Notes: generated from the letters alone by a model not told the origin. DNA of 64,000 bases from Clostridium folliculivorans (GCF_024341905.1 NZ_BQXY01000001.1:1025013-1089012), one strand, 5' to 3'; shown: positions 1 through 8,192, numbered from the stretch's first letter. A program made the numbers and translations.

Positions 1-642
1 GATAATGGAGCAAACACTGCTTTAATTGGGGAATATAACTTTGGTATAGGCAAGGGAAAACACAGTTTATTATATGTTCACTGTGGTGTGGGTTTAAGAT
101 CTGCAGTAATCTCAAATGGTAATATTGTAAGAACCATAAACAATAGTGAGGATGCCTTTGGTCATATGACAGTGGAAATTGGTGGCGAACTCTGTGCTTG
201 TGGAAATTATGGTTGTGTTGAGAGTTATACTTCTATATCAAAAATTACATCGAAATTTATAAATGAAGTTAAAAAAGGTAAGATGACAAAGCAAGAAAAG
301 GCTCTTGAAGAAGTTGATTATGTTGATATCTGCAATCTCGCAGACAGTGGAGATGACACAGCAAAGAGTATTATAGCTGATGCAGCTATGTATTTTGGTA
401 CAGGACTTGCGAATTTTATTAAGATATTGGCTCCTCAGATGATAATACTTAGTGGTCCTCTAATAGAGCATTCAAAACTTTTTTATGATAGTAGTAAAAG
501 TGTGGCATCGAAAAAATGTTATTCAACTAATAGTGACTCTATTGAATTTTGCAGAGGCGGATTTTTTGAAAACAAATCTATAGCTTTAGGAGCTGCTTAT
601 ATAGCATTTAATGAAACATTAAAAAATAGTTTGAGGAAGTGA
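1..642 (+). CDS. ROK-family sugar kinase or repressor, C-terminal part (5' end outside window)
   Basis: The frame is open from base 1, so this is the C-terminal 213 residues or so of a longer protein; a GTG at 88 is internal. Visible hallmarks of the ROK family are DNGANTALIGE near the start, the ROK segment DAFGHMTVEIGG, and the zinc-binding CACGNYGC cluster followed by VESYTS, then the late glycine-rich stretch PQMIILSGPLIE. ROK proteins are either glucose/N-acetylhexosamine kinases or NagC/XylR-type repressors, the latter with an N-terminal winged helix. The N-terminus is missing, so the two cannot be separated here. Its stop is followed directly by the TSUP transporter block, with no obvious terminator, so cotranscription is possible. 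Confidence 0.88.
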   Translation, partial: DNGANTALIGEYNFGIGKGKHSLLYVHCGVGLRSAVISNGNIVRTINNSEDAFGHMTVEIGGELCACGNYGCVESYTSISKITSKFINEVKKGKMTKQEKALEEVDYVDICNLADSGDDTAKSIIADAAMYFGTGLANFIKILAPQMIILSGPLIEHSKLFYDSSKSVASKKCYSTNSDSIEFCRGGFFENKSIALGAAYIAFNETLKNSLRK

Positions 643-646
643 TAGT

Positions 647-790
647 ATGGATTCTGAAGCATTTCAGCTTTTTCATATTAGTGGCAGTGGAGTATTATTA
701 ATAATAGCTGTATTGAGTGGATTTATTTATTATAGTAGAAGTAAAACTTTATTAAAGGATTTTAATATGGAGGTGCTGGTATGTTGTTAA
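647..790 (+). CDS. Small single-span membrane ORF (47 aa)
   Basis: ATG at 647 lies 4 nt after the ROK stop, with a modest AGGAAG motif at 635-639 inside the preceding gene. The product has one hydrophobic segment (about residues 15-30, GVLLIIAVLSGFIYY) followed by a basic stretch (SRSKTLLKD). Its last 10 nt overlap the start of the TSUP gene in another frame. The strong GGAGG at 769-773 that serves the TSUP gene lies inside it, so translation could be coupled. I do not recognise a family. It could be a real small transmembrane partner of the transporter or a chance ORF. Confidence 0.4.
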   Translation: MDSEAFQLFHISGSGVLLIIAVLSGFIYYSRSKTLLKDFNMEVLVCC

Positions 791-1614
791 TGGTAATTAA
801 GATACTTCTAATCTCTATATTGGCAGGAATATTTGGGTCAATCTTAGGTCTTGGTGGAGGAATTATTATAACGCCAGTACTAACATTGATGTTTGGGATA
901 GACATAAAATATGCAATTGGAGCAAGTATCGTTTCTGTGATAGCAACTTCAAGTGGGGCAGCTGTTGCATATGTAAGAGATAAAATTACAAATATAAGGA
1001 TAGGAATGTTTTTAGAGATAGCTACAACAATAGGAGCAATAACTGGTGCGTTTATTAGCGGATTTGTTAACCCTAAGTATCTATATGTAGTTTTTGGAGT
1101 ACTGTTGCTTTATTCTACTTTAGCTATGCTGAAAAAGAAAGGGCAAGAGTTGCCGAGTGATATAATTCCTCATCCAATGGCAGTAAAATTAAGGCTTAAC
1201 GGTGATTATCATGATAAGGCCCTAAATAAGGACATAAGCTATAATGTAGCAGGGGTGTATGGTGGTTTTGGTATGATGTATGTAGCTGGTGTGATTTCAG
1301 GACTGCTTGGAATTGGTAGCGGCATATTTAAAGTAATGGCTATGGATTTGTTCATGAAATTACCCTTGAAGGTGTCAAGTGCAACAAGTAATTTTATGAT
1401 TGGAGTAACTGCAGCTGCAAGTGCTGGTGTATATTTAATTAGAGGTGATATTGATCCTAAAATAGCTGCTCCAGTGGCTTTAGGGGTGTTGATTGGCGCT
1501 ACAATTGGTACAAAAATAATGCAGAATCTAAAAAGTAAGACAATAAGGATGATATTTATACCTGTCCTTGCGTATGTTTCTATACAAATGATAGTTAAAG
1601 GTTTTGGAATGTAG
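781..1614 (+). CDS. TSUP (TauE/SafE) family anion transporter
   Basis: A 277-aa polytopic protein of the sulfite exporter TauE/SafE (TSUP) superfamily. The typical glycine-rich repeat appears twice: GSILGLGGGIIITPVLTLMF near residue 20-40 and SGLLGIGSGIFKVMAMD in the second half, each followed by an SxxTSxxM-like segment. TSUP members move sulfite, sulfoacetate, thiosulfate and related oxyanions. The start at 781 has GGAGG at 769-773, while an in-frame ATG at 790 is less well placed. It is followed by a DUF1634 gene, a common pairing, and lies upstream of yedF and selD, so a role with sulfur or selenium oxyanions is a reasonable inference but not shown. Confidence 0.88.
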   Translation: MLLMVIKILLISILAGIFGSILGLGGGIIITPVLTLMFGIDIKYAIGASIVSVIATSSGAAVAYVRDKITNIRIGMFLEIATTIGAITGAFISGFVNPKYLYVVFGVLLLYSTLAMLKKKGQELPSDIIPHPMAVKLRLNGDYHDKALNKDISYNVAGVYGGFGMMYVAGVISGLLGIGSGIFKVMAMDLFMKLPLKVSSATSNFMIGVTAAASAGVYLIRGDIDPKIAAPVALGVLIGATIGTKIMQNLKSKTIRMIFIPVLAYVSIQMIVKGFGM

Positions 1615-1640
1615 TAGACAAGGAGGGAAATGCTTATATT

Positions 1641-2003
1641 ATGGAAAAGAATTCGAAAATAGATGAGATGGAAATTATAATCAGTGGATTTTTAAGATTT
1701 GGGGTATCACTAAGTGCAATTGTAATATTTGCGGGATTAATGATGTTTTTAATTACGGGTGTAAGCGGATATGTAGATGGATATTTTCCTACTACTTTAT
1801 CTGAAATATTTAGTGGATTAATTACACTGAAACCATATGCAGTTATTATGGCAGGGATGATAATACTGATTTTAACCCCAGTATTTCGTGTTGCTGTGTC
1901 TATTATTGTCTTTATAAAAGAAAAGGACTATCTATACGCAAAGATTACTCTTGTAGTATTCATTATACTTATAGTGAGTTTCATCTTGGGTAAAGTTGAA
2001 TAA
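1641..2003 (+). CDS. DUF1634 family membrane protein
   Basis: A 120-aa protein with three to four predicted membrane spans (about residues 15-38, 63-85 and 95-117) and the DUF1634 pattern: a short acidic N-terminus, then LRFGVSLSAIVIFAGLMMFL, then a central SGLITLKPYAVIMAGMIILI. DUF1634 genes usually sit next to TSUP transporters, as here, and are presumed accessory subunits. AGGAGGG at 1621-1627 is the likely ribosome binding site. A closer ATG at 1630 opens only a short frame. The gene is 26 nt from the transporter, so the two form an operon. Confidence 0.8.
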   Translation: MEKNSKIDEMEIIISGFLRFGVSLSAIVIFAGLMMFLITGVSGYVDGYFPTTLSEIFSGLITLKPYAVIMAGMIILILTPVFRVAVSIIVFIKEKDYLYAKITLVVFIILIVSFILGKVE

Positions 2004-2092
2004 GGGATAGACGTAAAAAGGTGAATGATTATTATGGAATTATTGAAATAAAGGTTTATAAAAATTAAAGATTAATTTTAATATAGAACACG

Positions 2093-2160
2093 TCAAACCC
2101 GCATTCTAGGCATAAATTTTTAAAAAGTTAAAAAGTTAAAAAGCTAAAAATTTATATAGG
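2093..2160. repeat. Short tandem repeat (8-bp units) between inverted arms
   Basis: The spacer holds AAACCCGCAT at about 2096, then the arm ATAAATTTTT (2112-2121), several copies of an AAAAAGTT-like 8-mer, and the reverse arm AAAAATTTAT (2146-2155), ending TATAGG. A similar plan (repeated short AT units between inverted arms, flanked by TATAGG or CCTATA) recurs near 54.7 and 59.0 kb, and AAACCCGCAT recurs near 54.7 kb. Confidence 0.55.
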
Positions 2161-2272
2161 CAAGATTCTACATACAAACCTCATCTTTAGGAATAATAAA
2201 AATGTACCAATTATGAAAGACATTATTATTTTTGTGATTTCTATAAGTTTTGGATGTATGGAGGTGAAATTC

Positions 2273-2737
2273 TTGATTGTAATATATCATGATGTTGGTG
2301 GATGCCATTCCTCTGCTGTGGCAGCAAATATACATATTAACAAACTTCCTATGGATAGATTACCACTAAGGGAAGAGCTGATGTCTCTTACTACTTTTGA
2401 TAAAATAACAAAAAATGATTTAGGAAAGCTAATATATATTGGCAGAGATGAATTTGATTCAAAGGTTTATACTTTATGTCGCAGACATTGGGGGAAATTA
2501 GTCATACCTGCTATTTCAGACTTATATAAAGAGCTTAATGGAGGTATGGATGGACTAGTTTTGGCAAACACTTCTCCTTCTGTGAATAATATTATGAGAA
2601 TTGGTGGTTTTAGTTCCAGAGTGCTTGGGTTGGTATCATTTGGACGTCCCATTGTGGCTGATGGTACTTTGAAGGCTTATTATGATATTGCTGATATAGT
2701 AAAAAAAACTAAAGAGTATATGCGTAATAATATATAG
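2273..2737 (+). CDS. DUF3189 family protein
   Basis: The core matches the DUF3189 family of Firmicutes. It opens with LIVIYHDVGGCHSSAVAANI, followed by a conserved KLPMDRLP segment, FDK, then LIYIGRDEFDSKVYTLCR, and ends after about 154 residues. The frame is open from 2213, but GGAGGTG at 2260-2266 points to a TTG start at 2273, which gives the family's usual length and places the conserved IYHD motif at the N-terminus. The function of the family is unknown. The gene lies 94 nt ahead of yedF on the same strand, so it may belong to the selenium/sulfur block. That placement is contextual only. Confidence 0.82.
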   Translation: MIVIYHDVGGCHSSAVAANIHINKLPMDRLPLREELMSLTTFDKITKNDLGKLIYIGRDEFDSKVYTLCRRHWGKLVIPAISDLYKELNGGMDGLVLANTSPSVNNIMRIGGFSSRVLGLVSFGRPIVADGTLKAYYDIADIVKKTKEYMRNNI

Positions 2738-2831
2738 TAATTTTGCTTAAAGGACACCCTTATGAGTTTAATTTATCTGAGATTATAGTGTATAATTAAT
2801 GTAAAATTAATTTTCTTGAAAGGTGATTAAC

Positions 2832-3428
2832 ATGAGTAAAAACATAGATGCAAGAGGTAAGAATTGTCCTATGCCTGTAATGATGGCAAAGAAGGAAATT
2901 GAACAAGGTGGAAAGTTCTTTACAGTTCAAGTTGACAACAAGATAGCAGTAGAAAATCTAAGAAAATTTGCTAATAGCCAAGGGTTTGAGGTTAGTGTTG
3001 AAGAGGCTAATGGTGACTTTAATGTAAAGTTTTCTAATGGCTGTGAAGAATGTGAAGAGATAATTGCAAAAGTGGAAAATAGAAAACCTCTTGGAGACTG
3101 GTGTGTTTTTGTAAATAAAAGCACAATTGGGATTGGAAATGAAGAACTTGGACAATCCTTGATGAAGATGTTCTTCTACACAGTATCAGAGTCAGAGGAT
3201 TATCCAAAGGCAGTTTTATTTATGAATGATGGGGTAAAGGTTCCAACATTAAATGACCAGGCAGCAGAGCATTTAAAGAAACTAGAAGAAGCAGGAGTTG
3301 AACTTTTAATCTGCGGGGCTTGTCTTGATTTCTATGAACTTAAAGAAAAGGTTTCTGTAGGACAGGTGAGCAATATGTATGCGATTCTTGAAGCTATGAA
3401 GTCAGCTGGAAAGGTAATTACATTATAA
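2832..3428 (+). CDS. yedF: Selenium metabolism sulfurtransferase-like protein YedF
   Basis: A 198-aa two-domain protein. The N-terminal TusA-like domain carries the CPMP motif (Cys12-Pro-Met-Pro), the place of the reactive cysteine in TusA proteins. The C-terminal DsrE-like half carries the diagnostic LLICGACLDFYELK followed by VGQVSNMY. YedF is tightly associated with selenium-using bacteria (selD neighbours) and is thought to handle reactive sulfur or selenium. Its exact reaction is not settled. AAAGGTG at 2819-2825 sets the start at ATG 2832 rather than the upstream GTG at 2823. selD lies about 430 nt downstream on the opposite strand. Confidence 0.93.
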   Translation: MSKNIDARGKNCPMPVMMAKKEIEQGGKFFTVQVDNKIAVENLRKFANSQGFEVSVEEANGDFNVKFSNGCEECEEIIAKVENRKPLGDWCVFVNKSTIGIGNEELGQSLMKMFFYTVSESEDYPKAVLFMNDGVKVPTLNDQAAEHLKKLEEAGVELLICGACLDFYELKEKVSVGQVSNMYAILEAMKSAGKVITL

Positions 3429-3528
3429 TTTTTCAAATTGAATAAGGCTTTCTTAGTGAGTAGTGGTACAGCAATATAAGTTTTCACTGCTCATATTTTT
3501 AACCTAAAATAGGGAATGGGGTAATGAG

Positions 3529-3741
3529 ATGGAATGTCCGTATTGTCATAAAGAGGCTGAAAAGGGGTTCATATATACAAGAGAAGGTTCTTTAAAATGG
3601 ATTGAGGAATCGAAGGATAAAGGGGTGTTTTTTAATGCCTTTGCTAGCGGTGTAGTAATGAGAAATTATGAAGATTTAAATAAGATAGAAGCTTATTATT
3701 GTAAGGATTGCAAAAAGATGATTATAGATGTAGTAGAGTAA
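3529..3741 (+). CDS. Small zinc-ribbon protein (70 aa), PF20097-like
   Basis: The protein opens with CPYCHKE and ends with a second CKDC pair (YYCKDCKKMIID), so four cysteines form a two-knuckle zinc ribbon around a middle containing GSLKWIEE. This pattern is common in small uncharacterised Firmicute proteins of the PF20097 type. The ribosome binding site is weak (GGGAATGGGG upstream). The gene sits between yedF and selD and ends at a bidirectional terminator. Whether it shares their role is unknown. Confidence 0.75.
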   Translation: MECPYCHKEAEKGFIYTREGSLKWIEESKDKGVFFNAFASGVVMRNYEDLNKIEAYYCKDCKKMIIDVVE

Positions 3742-3747
3742 AAAACG

Positions 3748-3778
3748 AAGGTATGCAAAGATTAGCATACCTTTTATT
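3748..3778. terminator. Bidirectional rho-independent terminator
   Basis: AAGGTATGC (3748-3756) and GCATACCTT (3765-3773) form a 9-bp stem with an 8-nt loop, followed by TTATTT on the + strand and preceded by an A-run that serves the - strand. It separates the + strand zinc-ribbon gene from convergent selD. Confidence 0.85.
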
Positions 3779-3862
3779 TATCTTATGAAATGTGTAATTA
3801 TTCAATCCAGTTCTCTAAAATTGAGACTCTCTTTACCTTTAAAGTTGAGTTTGAACACAGCC

Positions 3863-4900
3863 TTATTTCACAACGATAGAATAGTCTTTTTTATCAGTTA
3901 CCTGACCTATAATTCTTGCCCATGGAGTGTAGCATTCCATTCTAGACAAGTATTCCTTAGCATCTTTCTCTGGCATAGACAGTAGAAGGCCTCCAGAAGT
4001 TTGAGGGTCAAGCAATACATCGTTCATTTCTTGAGAAACGTTTGTTGCAGTTCTAAATATATCTTTTAAATAATCTTGGTTATTGTACATTCCTTCAGGA
4101 ATAATTCCCATACTTGCATATTCTAAAGCCTTTGGAAGTATAGCAACTTTATCACTAAAGATCTCAATAGTTTTATCGCTTCCACTAGCCATCTCATAGC
4201 CATGACCAATTAGGCTAAAGCCTGTAATGTCAGTGCATGAATTCACTTTTAAATTTGCAAAGGCTTCCTTAGCGTACTTATTTAATTCAATCATTATTTT
4301 AGTGACTTCTTTTATCTCGGCAGAAGTTAGAAGCTCAGCTTTTGCTGCAGTATTTAAAATACCAATACCAAGTGGCTTAGTTAAAACCAGTACATCACCA
4401 GTTTTGGCGTTGCTATTTGTAAGTATTTCACTCGGATGAGCAAAGCCAGTAACACATAGCCCGTACTTAGGAGTAGGGTCTGCAATGGTATGTCCTCCTG
4501 CAATAATTGCACCAGCTTCTTGAACCTTACTATATCCTCCAGCTAAGATATCATGCATTATTGATGGATCTAGGCATGATGGGAAGCATAATAAATTCAT
4601 TGCTATAGCTGGACTTCCTCCCATAGCGTATACATCACTTAAAGCATTTGTAGCTGCTATTTGTCCAAAAGTATAAGGATCATCTACCATAGGTGGGAAG
4701 AAATCAACAGTTTGTATTACAACTTTATCATCAGATACCTTATATACAAGAGCATCATCTTTTTTATCAAAGCCTACCAATAGGTTTGAATCCTCAAATT
4801 TAGGTAAGTTTTTAAGAACAGAATCTAAAACACTAGGTCCTATTTTAGCAGCACAACCTGAAGTTTTAGTAAGTGAAGTCAGTTTTATGTTATTGTCCAT
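3863..4900 (-). CDS. selD: Selenide, water dikinase (selenophosphate synthase)
   Basis: A 345-aa ATP-dependent enzyme that makes selenophosphate from selenide, the selenium donor for 2-selenouridine and selenocysteine. The N-terminal active-site loop reads KTSGCAAKIG, with Cys16 and Lys19. In many clostridia Cys16 is selenocysteine (UGA), but here it is an ordinary TGT cysteine. The AIR-synthase-like core shows FFPPMVDDPYTFGQIAA and NALSDVYAMGG, then AGGHTI and DPQTSGGLL. Length and motif order are normal. The gene runs opposite to yedF and mnmH, and together these give a 2-selenouridine trait. No selA, selB or tRNA-Sec is seen in this window. Confidence 0.96.
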   Translation of the reverse strand: MDNNIKLTSLTKTSGCAAKIGPSVLDSVLKNLPKFEDSNLLVGFDKKDDALVYKVSDDKVVIQTVDFFPPMVDDPYTFGQIAATNALSDVYAMGGSPAIAMNLLCFPSCLDPSIMHDILAGGYSKVQEAGAIIAGGHTIADPTPKYGLCVTGFAHPSEILTNSNAKTGDVLVLTKPLGIGILNTAAKAELLTSAEIKEVTKIMIELNKYAKEAFANLKVNSCTDITGFSLIGHGYEMASGSDKTIEIFSDKVAILPKALEYASMGIIPEGMYNNQDYLKDIFRTATNVSQEMNDVLLDPQTSGGLLLSMPEKDAKEYLSRMECYTPWARIIGQVTDKKDYSIVVK

Positions 4901-5191
4901 TATATTAACCTCCAGTAATTTATATCAATTCAATAGCCTTTAATTATTATAAAATTTCAAGGAATTGTCTATAATCAAAATAGATATCTACATATTAATC
5001 ATTATAAATGAAAATTAATAATTTCAGTAGTTTAAATGTGAAAATTTGAATTATAAACATTCCTAACTTGAATTAGTGGGAGGGTTTAAAATTCTTATGG
5101 CTTTATCTATAACTTGAAGATGCGAGTTTTGCCATAAAATATGTGAATTTGTATAATTTTCTGCAGTAATATATAATTTATAATTGTTATA

Positions 5192-5498
5192 TAGATAAAC
5201 CAGTTCTAAATAGAATTTATAAATCAAGTTATATACCATTAATAGTTAAATTGGCATCTAATATATTTTTAATTTATAGAACTGGGATATCTATTCCGCT
5301 CAAACAGATAAACTACTTCAATCCTTAAACTCCAAATAAAGATTTCGGTGATTCTACGAATCTTTATTTGGATAAGTTCTAATATGAAGTAGTTTATCTA
5401 TAGATGTACCACTTCGTAATAGAACTTATTATTTTTTAATTCTCTCACCTGAACCCGTGAGAGTTTTAAAAATAGATTTCGGATCGAAGTGTACATCT
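5192..5498. repeat. Three adjacent family-A palindromic elements upstream of mnmH
   Basis: Three imperfect palindromes lie head to tail. At 5192-5297 the ends are AGATAAACCAGTTCTA and the complementary TAGAACTGGGATATCT. At 5306-5399 the ends are AGATAAACTACTTCA and TGAAGTAGTTTATCT, with an inner CCAAATAAAGATT / AATCTTTATTTGG hairpin. At 5402-5498 the ends are AGATGTACCACTTCG and CGAAGTGTACATCT, with an inner CTCTCAC / GTGAGAG hairpin. The same ends recur at more than ten other intergenic places in the window. Besides the palindromes I see no gene in the 637-bp selD-mnmH spacer. Confidence 0.8.
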
Positions 5499-5537
5499 TT
5501 AGAAAAACATTAGAAAGATGAAATAGAAGGAACGAGA

Positions 5538-6644
5538 ATGAAGAAATTAAGTGTAACAAATGATTTTGAAAGTATAGTATTGAATGATACAAAGTTAATA
5601 GATGTAAGAGCTCCAATTGAATATGAAAAAGGAGCAATGTTAAATTCGATAAATTTACCTATATTGTCTAATGAAGAAAGGCATATCATAGGTATTTGCT
5701 ATAAGGAAAAAGGTAATGATGAAGCAACTAAATTAGGTTATAAGCTTGTATCTGGAAGCATAAAGGAAGATAGAGTAACCTCATGGGTAAAAGAATTTAA
5801 GGAAAATCCAAATACCATGATTTATTGCTTTAGAGGGGGATCTCGTTCAAGCATAGCTCAGAATTGGGTATATGAAGCAACAGGTCAAGATATAGTAAAG
5901 CTTGACGGTGGATATAAGGCGTTTCGTAATTATCTAATAGACTCCTTAGAATCTGAAAACATTGAAGCAAAACCTCTAGTTTTGACTGGTTATACAGGTT
6001 CAGGTAAAACAATATTATTAAATAAGATTAAGAATTCTATTGATTTAGAGGGAATCGCACATCACAGAGGTTCTACCTTTGGCCATTTTGTGACACCACA
6101 ACCAACACAAATAAACTTTGAAAATAACTTAGCTTATAGCGTCATAAAGCATGAAGCTAAGAATTTTAAATATATGATTTTTGAAGATGAAAGTAAAAAT
6201 ATCGGAAAGAGTTTCATACCAAAAGATTTTTATAATTATTTTCAAAGTGGAGCTGTAATATTCTTAGATGCAACTGTAGAAGAAAGAGTTTATAACATAT
6301 TAGAAGAGTATGTTATAAACGGTCAAAGAGATCATATTGAAGCAATGAAAGATAGAGATTTAGGCTTAGAAGCATGGTTAGATGATATGGTAGTTAGTAT
6401 GGAGAGAGTTAAGAGTAGACTTGGTGGAGACAGGATGAAGTCAATAATCGAAGAGCTTAAACTTGCCTTTAAAATTCAAATCGATACCAATGATATAGAT
6501 AAGCACAGAAATTGGATAGAATTATTTTTAACTAACTATTATGACCCAATGTATAAGCATTCTTTAGATAAAGCTAATAGAAATATAATATTTAGAGGTA
6601 ATAGTAGAGAAGTAAAAGAGTTTGTTGAAGGATTGGAACATTGA
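5538..6644 (+). CDS. mnmH: tRNA 2-selenouridine synthase (MnmH/SelU/YbbB)
   Basis: A 368-aa protein that replaces sulfur by selenium (through a geranylated intermediate) at the wobble uridine of certain tRNAs, using selenophosphate from SelD. The N-terminal rhodanese domain (about 1-135) carries the catalytic loop YCFRGGSRSS with Cys97, the same position as in the E. coli enzyme. The C-terminal P-loop domain starts at GYTGSGKT (151-158). The conserved LDGGYKAFRNYL links them. The ribosome binding site is AGAAGGAA just before ATG 5538. The gene is monocistronic as far as visible. Confidence 0.95.
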   Translation: MKKLSVTNDFESIVLNDTKLIDVRAPIEYEKGAMLNSINLPILSNEERHIIGICYKEKGNDEATKLGYKLVSGSIKEDRVTSWVKEFKENPNTMIYCFRGGSRSSIAQNWVYEATGQDIVKLDGGYKAFRNYLIDSLESENIEAKPLVLTGYTGSGKTILLNKIKNSIDLEGIAHHRGSTFGHFVTPQPTQINFENNLAYSVIKHEAKNFKYMIFEDESKNIGKSFIPKDFYNYFQSGAVIFLDATVEERVYNILEEYVINGQRDHIEAMKDRDLGLEAWLDDMVVSMERVKSRLGGDRMKSIIEELKLAFKIQIDTNDIDKHRNWIELFLTNYYDPMYKHSLDKANRNIIFRGNSREVKEFVEGLEH

Positions 6645-6657
6645 TTATGAAGATAAA

Positions 6658-7227
6658 TTAAGTCAATTTTCTTACCTTGTATATAAATCTTAGTTTTTCA
6701 GTATAACAAACTTCAATGTTATCACCAATTGATAATAAAGCAATACTTGATTTTAAAAGAGTTGTTTTGTTATTCTCTAATTCCACAGCTACGGATCTTT
6801 GGAATATTGGTATAGTTCTTCTGTTATATGGGGATTTTAGATCAAAAGACTCCGTATCTATTTGTGTAACAATTCCTTTAGAAGAAACTAAATTTTGAGT
6901 ATCCTTATAAATTAAGAAACAATAAGTACAAAGATAAATGATTAATGGAATTAAGATAATATATATAAATAAGGATTGTGAATCTGAATCTGATTTTATT
7001 TTAAATATGAATGCAGATATTAGAATTAGAATTAAAACTATCCTTGAGAATATATAAAATTGGATATGTTTTTGGAAAGTGATTTCCTTATCCATGGAAT
7101 AATTTTTTTTAATTTGTAAAATTGAATCGCTAAGTTTTCCTATAAATAAGGCATAGATTAGCACTGTAATTAAAAAAAGAATAGGTATTAGTAAAACCAG
7201 TAAATATCGAGAATTATAAGGCGCCAT
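6658..7227 (-). CDS. Hypothetical membrane protein (189 aa, three spans)
   Basis: There is a good ribosome binding site (AGGAGG) ahead of the start at 7227. Three hydrophobic segments are visible at about residues 8-30, 52-72 and 84-108, followed by a soluble C-terminal domain of about 80 residues (from KDTQNLVSSKGIVTQ) rich in beta-type sequence. I do not recognise the family. It lies convergent to mnmH with only 13 nt between stops, and downstream of another - strand membrane protein from which it is separated by a terminator. Confidence 0.72.
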   Translation of the reverse strand: MAPYNSRYLLVLLIPILFLITVLIYALFIGKLSDSILQIKKNYSMDKEITFQKHIQFYIFSRIVLILILISAFIFKIKSDSDSQSLFIYIILIPLIIYLCTYCFLIYKDTQNLVSSKGIVTQIDTESFDLKSPYNRRTIPIFQRSVAVELENNKTTLLKSSIALLSIGDNIEVCYTEKLRFIYKVRKLT

Positions 7228-7326
7228 TATATTTTCCTCCTAAAGTTTATATTAAAGATGTACCACTTCTAACCGAAATTTATTTTAGGCTCTGTTTTAA
7301 AGCAATGTTGATAAATTAACAAAATT

Positions 7327-7357
7327 AAAGTGGATACTTAATTTGTCCACTTTTAGT
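7327..7357 (-). terminator. Rho-independent terminator (- strand)
   Basis: AAAGTGGA (7327-7334) pairs with TCCACTTT (7346-7353). Read on the - strand, the stem is followed by AATTTTGTT. It lies just past the 105-aa gene that ends at 7388. A half copy of the family-A element (AGATGTACCACTTC) lies at about 7258-7271 nearby. Confidence 0.6.
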
Positions 7358-7387
7358 TCGTCTAAAATAAATATTCCGTATTATAGT

Positions 7388-7705
7388 TTAGCCTCCACCA
7401 GTGCCTACCCAATTAATATACCAATACTTTACCTTACCAAAGTAACTATACTTATAGTCTATGTCATAATGGTCTGGACCGATAGCAGGATTATTACAAA
7501 TATATAGTGTACCATATTGTATGTCAGTAATTGGTCGTTCAGAAATATCTGTCTTAAATGCTTCTATAAAATAGCCTTTTAAAAGTAGGTCTGTTCTTAT
7601 AAGTCTTTCAATAGTTGAATGAGTATAAATATCAAATCCAATATAAAATGATAATAAAATAGTACACGATAAGATGATTTTAACTACTTTACTTCTCAAT
7701 TTCAT
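7388..7705 (-). CDS. Hypothetical exported or membrane-anchored small protein (105 aa)
   Basis: The start at 7705 has GGGGGA upstream. The N-terminus is basic (MKLRSKVVK) then hydrophobic (IILSCTILLSFYIGF), which is a signal anchor. The remaining 80 residues are predicted extracytoplasmic and end in a Gly-rich GTGGG tail. There is no recognised domain. It has its own downstream terminator. Confidence 0.65.
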   Translation of the reverse strand: MKLRSKVVKIILSCTILLSFYIGFDIYTHSTIERLIRTDLLLKGYFIEAFKTDISERPITDIQYGTLYICNNPAIGPDHYDIDYKYSYFGKVKYWYINWVGTGGG

Positions 7706-7937
7706 TCCCCCAATAGATTAATTCAATATATCTTACTACTGTTTAATAGTTTATATTTACATTATACATAGTTTATGAATTACAATTCCAGTTAAAAACA
7801 TAAAATGAATCGAATTTAATCAAACATTTTCTATACTAAACTAAAAATCAATTTATTAAATTTTATCACAACAATATCATAAACGGAATAAATAGTGCTA
7901 ATTTTGAATATAAAAGGAAAATATAAACTAGAAATAA

Positions 7938-8159
7938 GTGGAACATGTGCAAAAGGTTGAAAATTTGTATATTTATCAAACTAAAACATTATATTTATAT
8001 CACTACGATAGAAATAATGAGAAGAGGCAGTACATTGTTTGTGATAAACTTCATTCAAATGACTTTTCAAACATAAAAGTGGCAGTTAGTAAAATAAATG
8101 CTGATGGTTCTTTAGTTTTTGATGTAATATTAAATTATGATCCTCTTAAAACACATTAA
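7938..8159 (+). CDS. Hypothetical small protein (73 aa or shorter)
   Basis: An open frame with plausible protein character (LYLYHYDRNNEKRQYIVCDK, then IKVAVSKINADGSLVFDVIL). The start is uncertain. The GTG at 7938 has no close ribosome binding site, whereas AAAAGGTT at 7951-7958 could serve a TTG at 7965, giving 64 residues. I do not recognise a family. It is followed by a terminator hairpin, which supports a real transcript. Confidence 0.5.
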   Translation: MEHVQKVENLYIYQTKTLYLYHYDRNNEKRQYIVCDKLHSNDFSNIKVAVSKINADGSLVFDVILNYDPLKTH

Positions 8160-8192
8160 GAAAAACACTATAAAGGCTAAGCCAATATAAAT

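Noticed and set aside
4843..4865. Selenocysteine codon in selD
   Set aside because: The active-site codon is an ordinary cysteine codon (TGT) and the frame contains no internal TGA.
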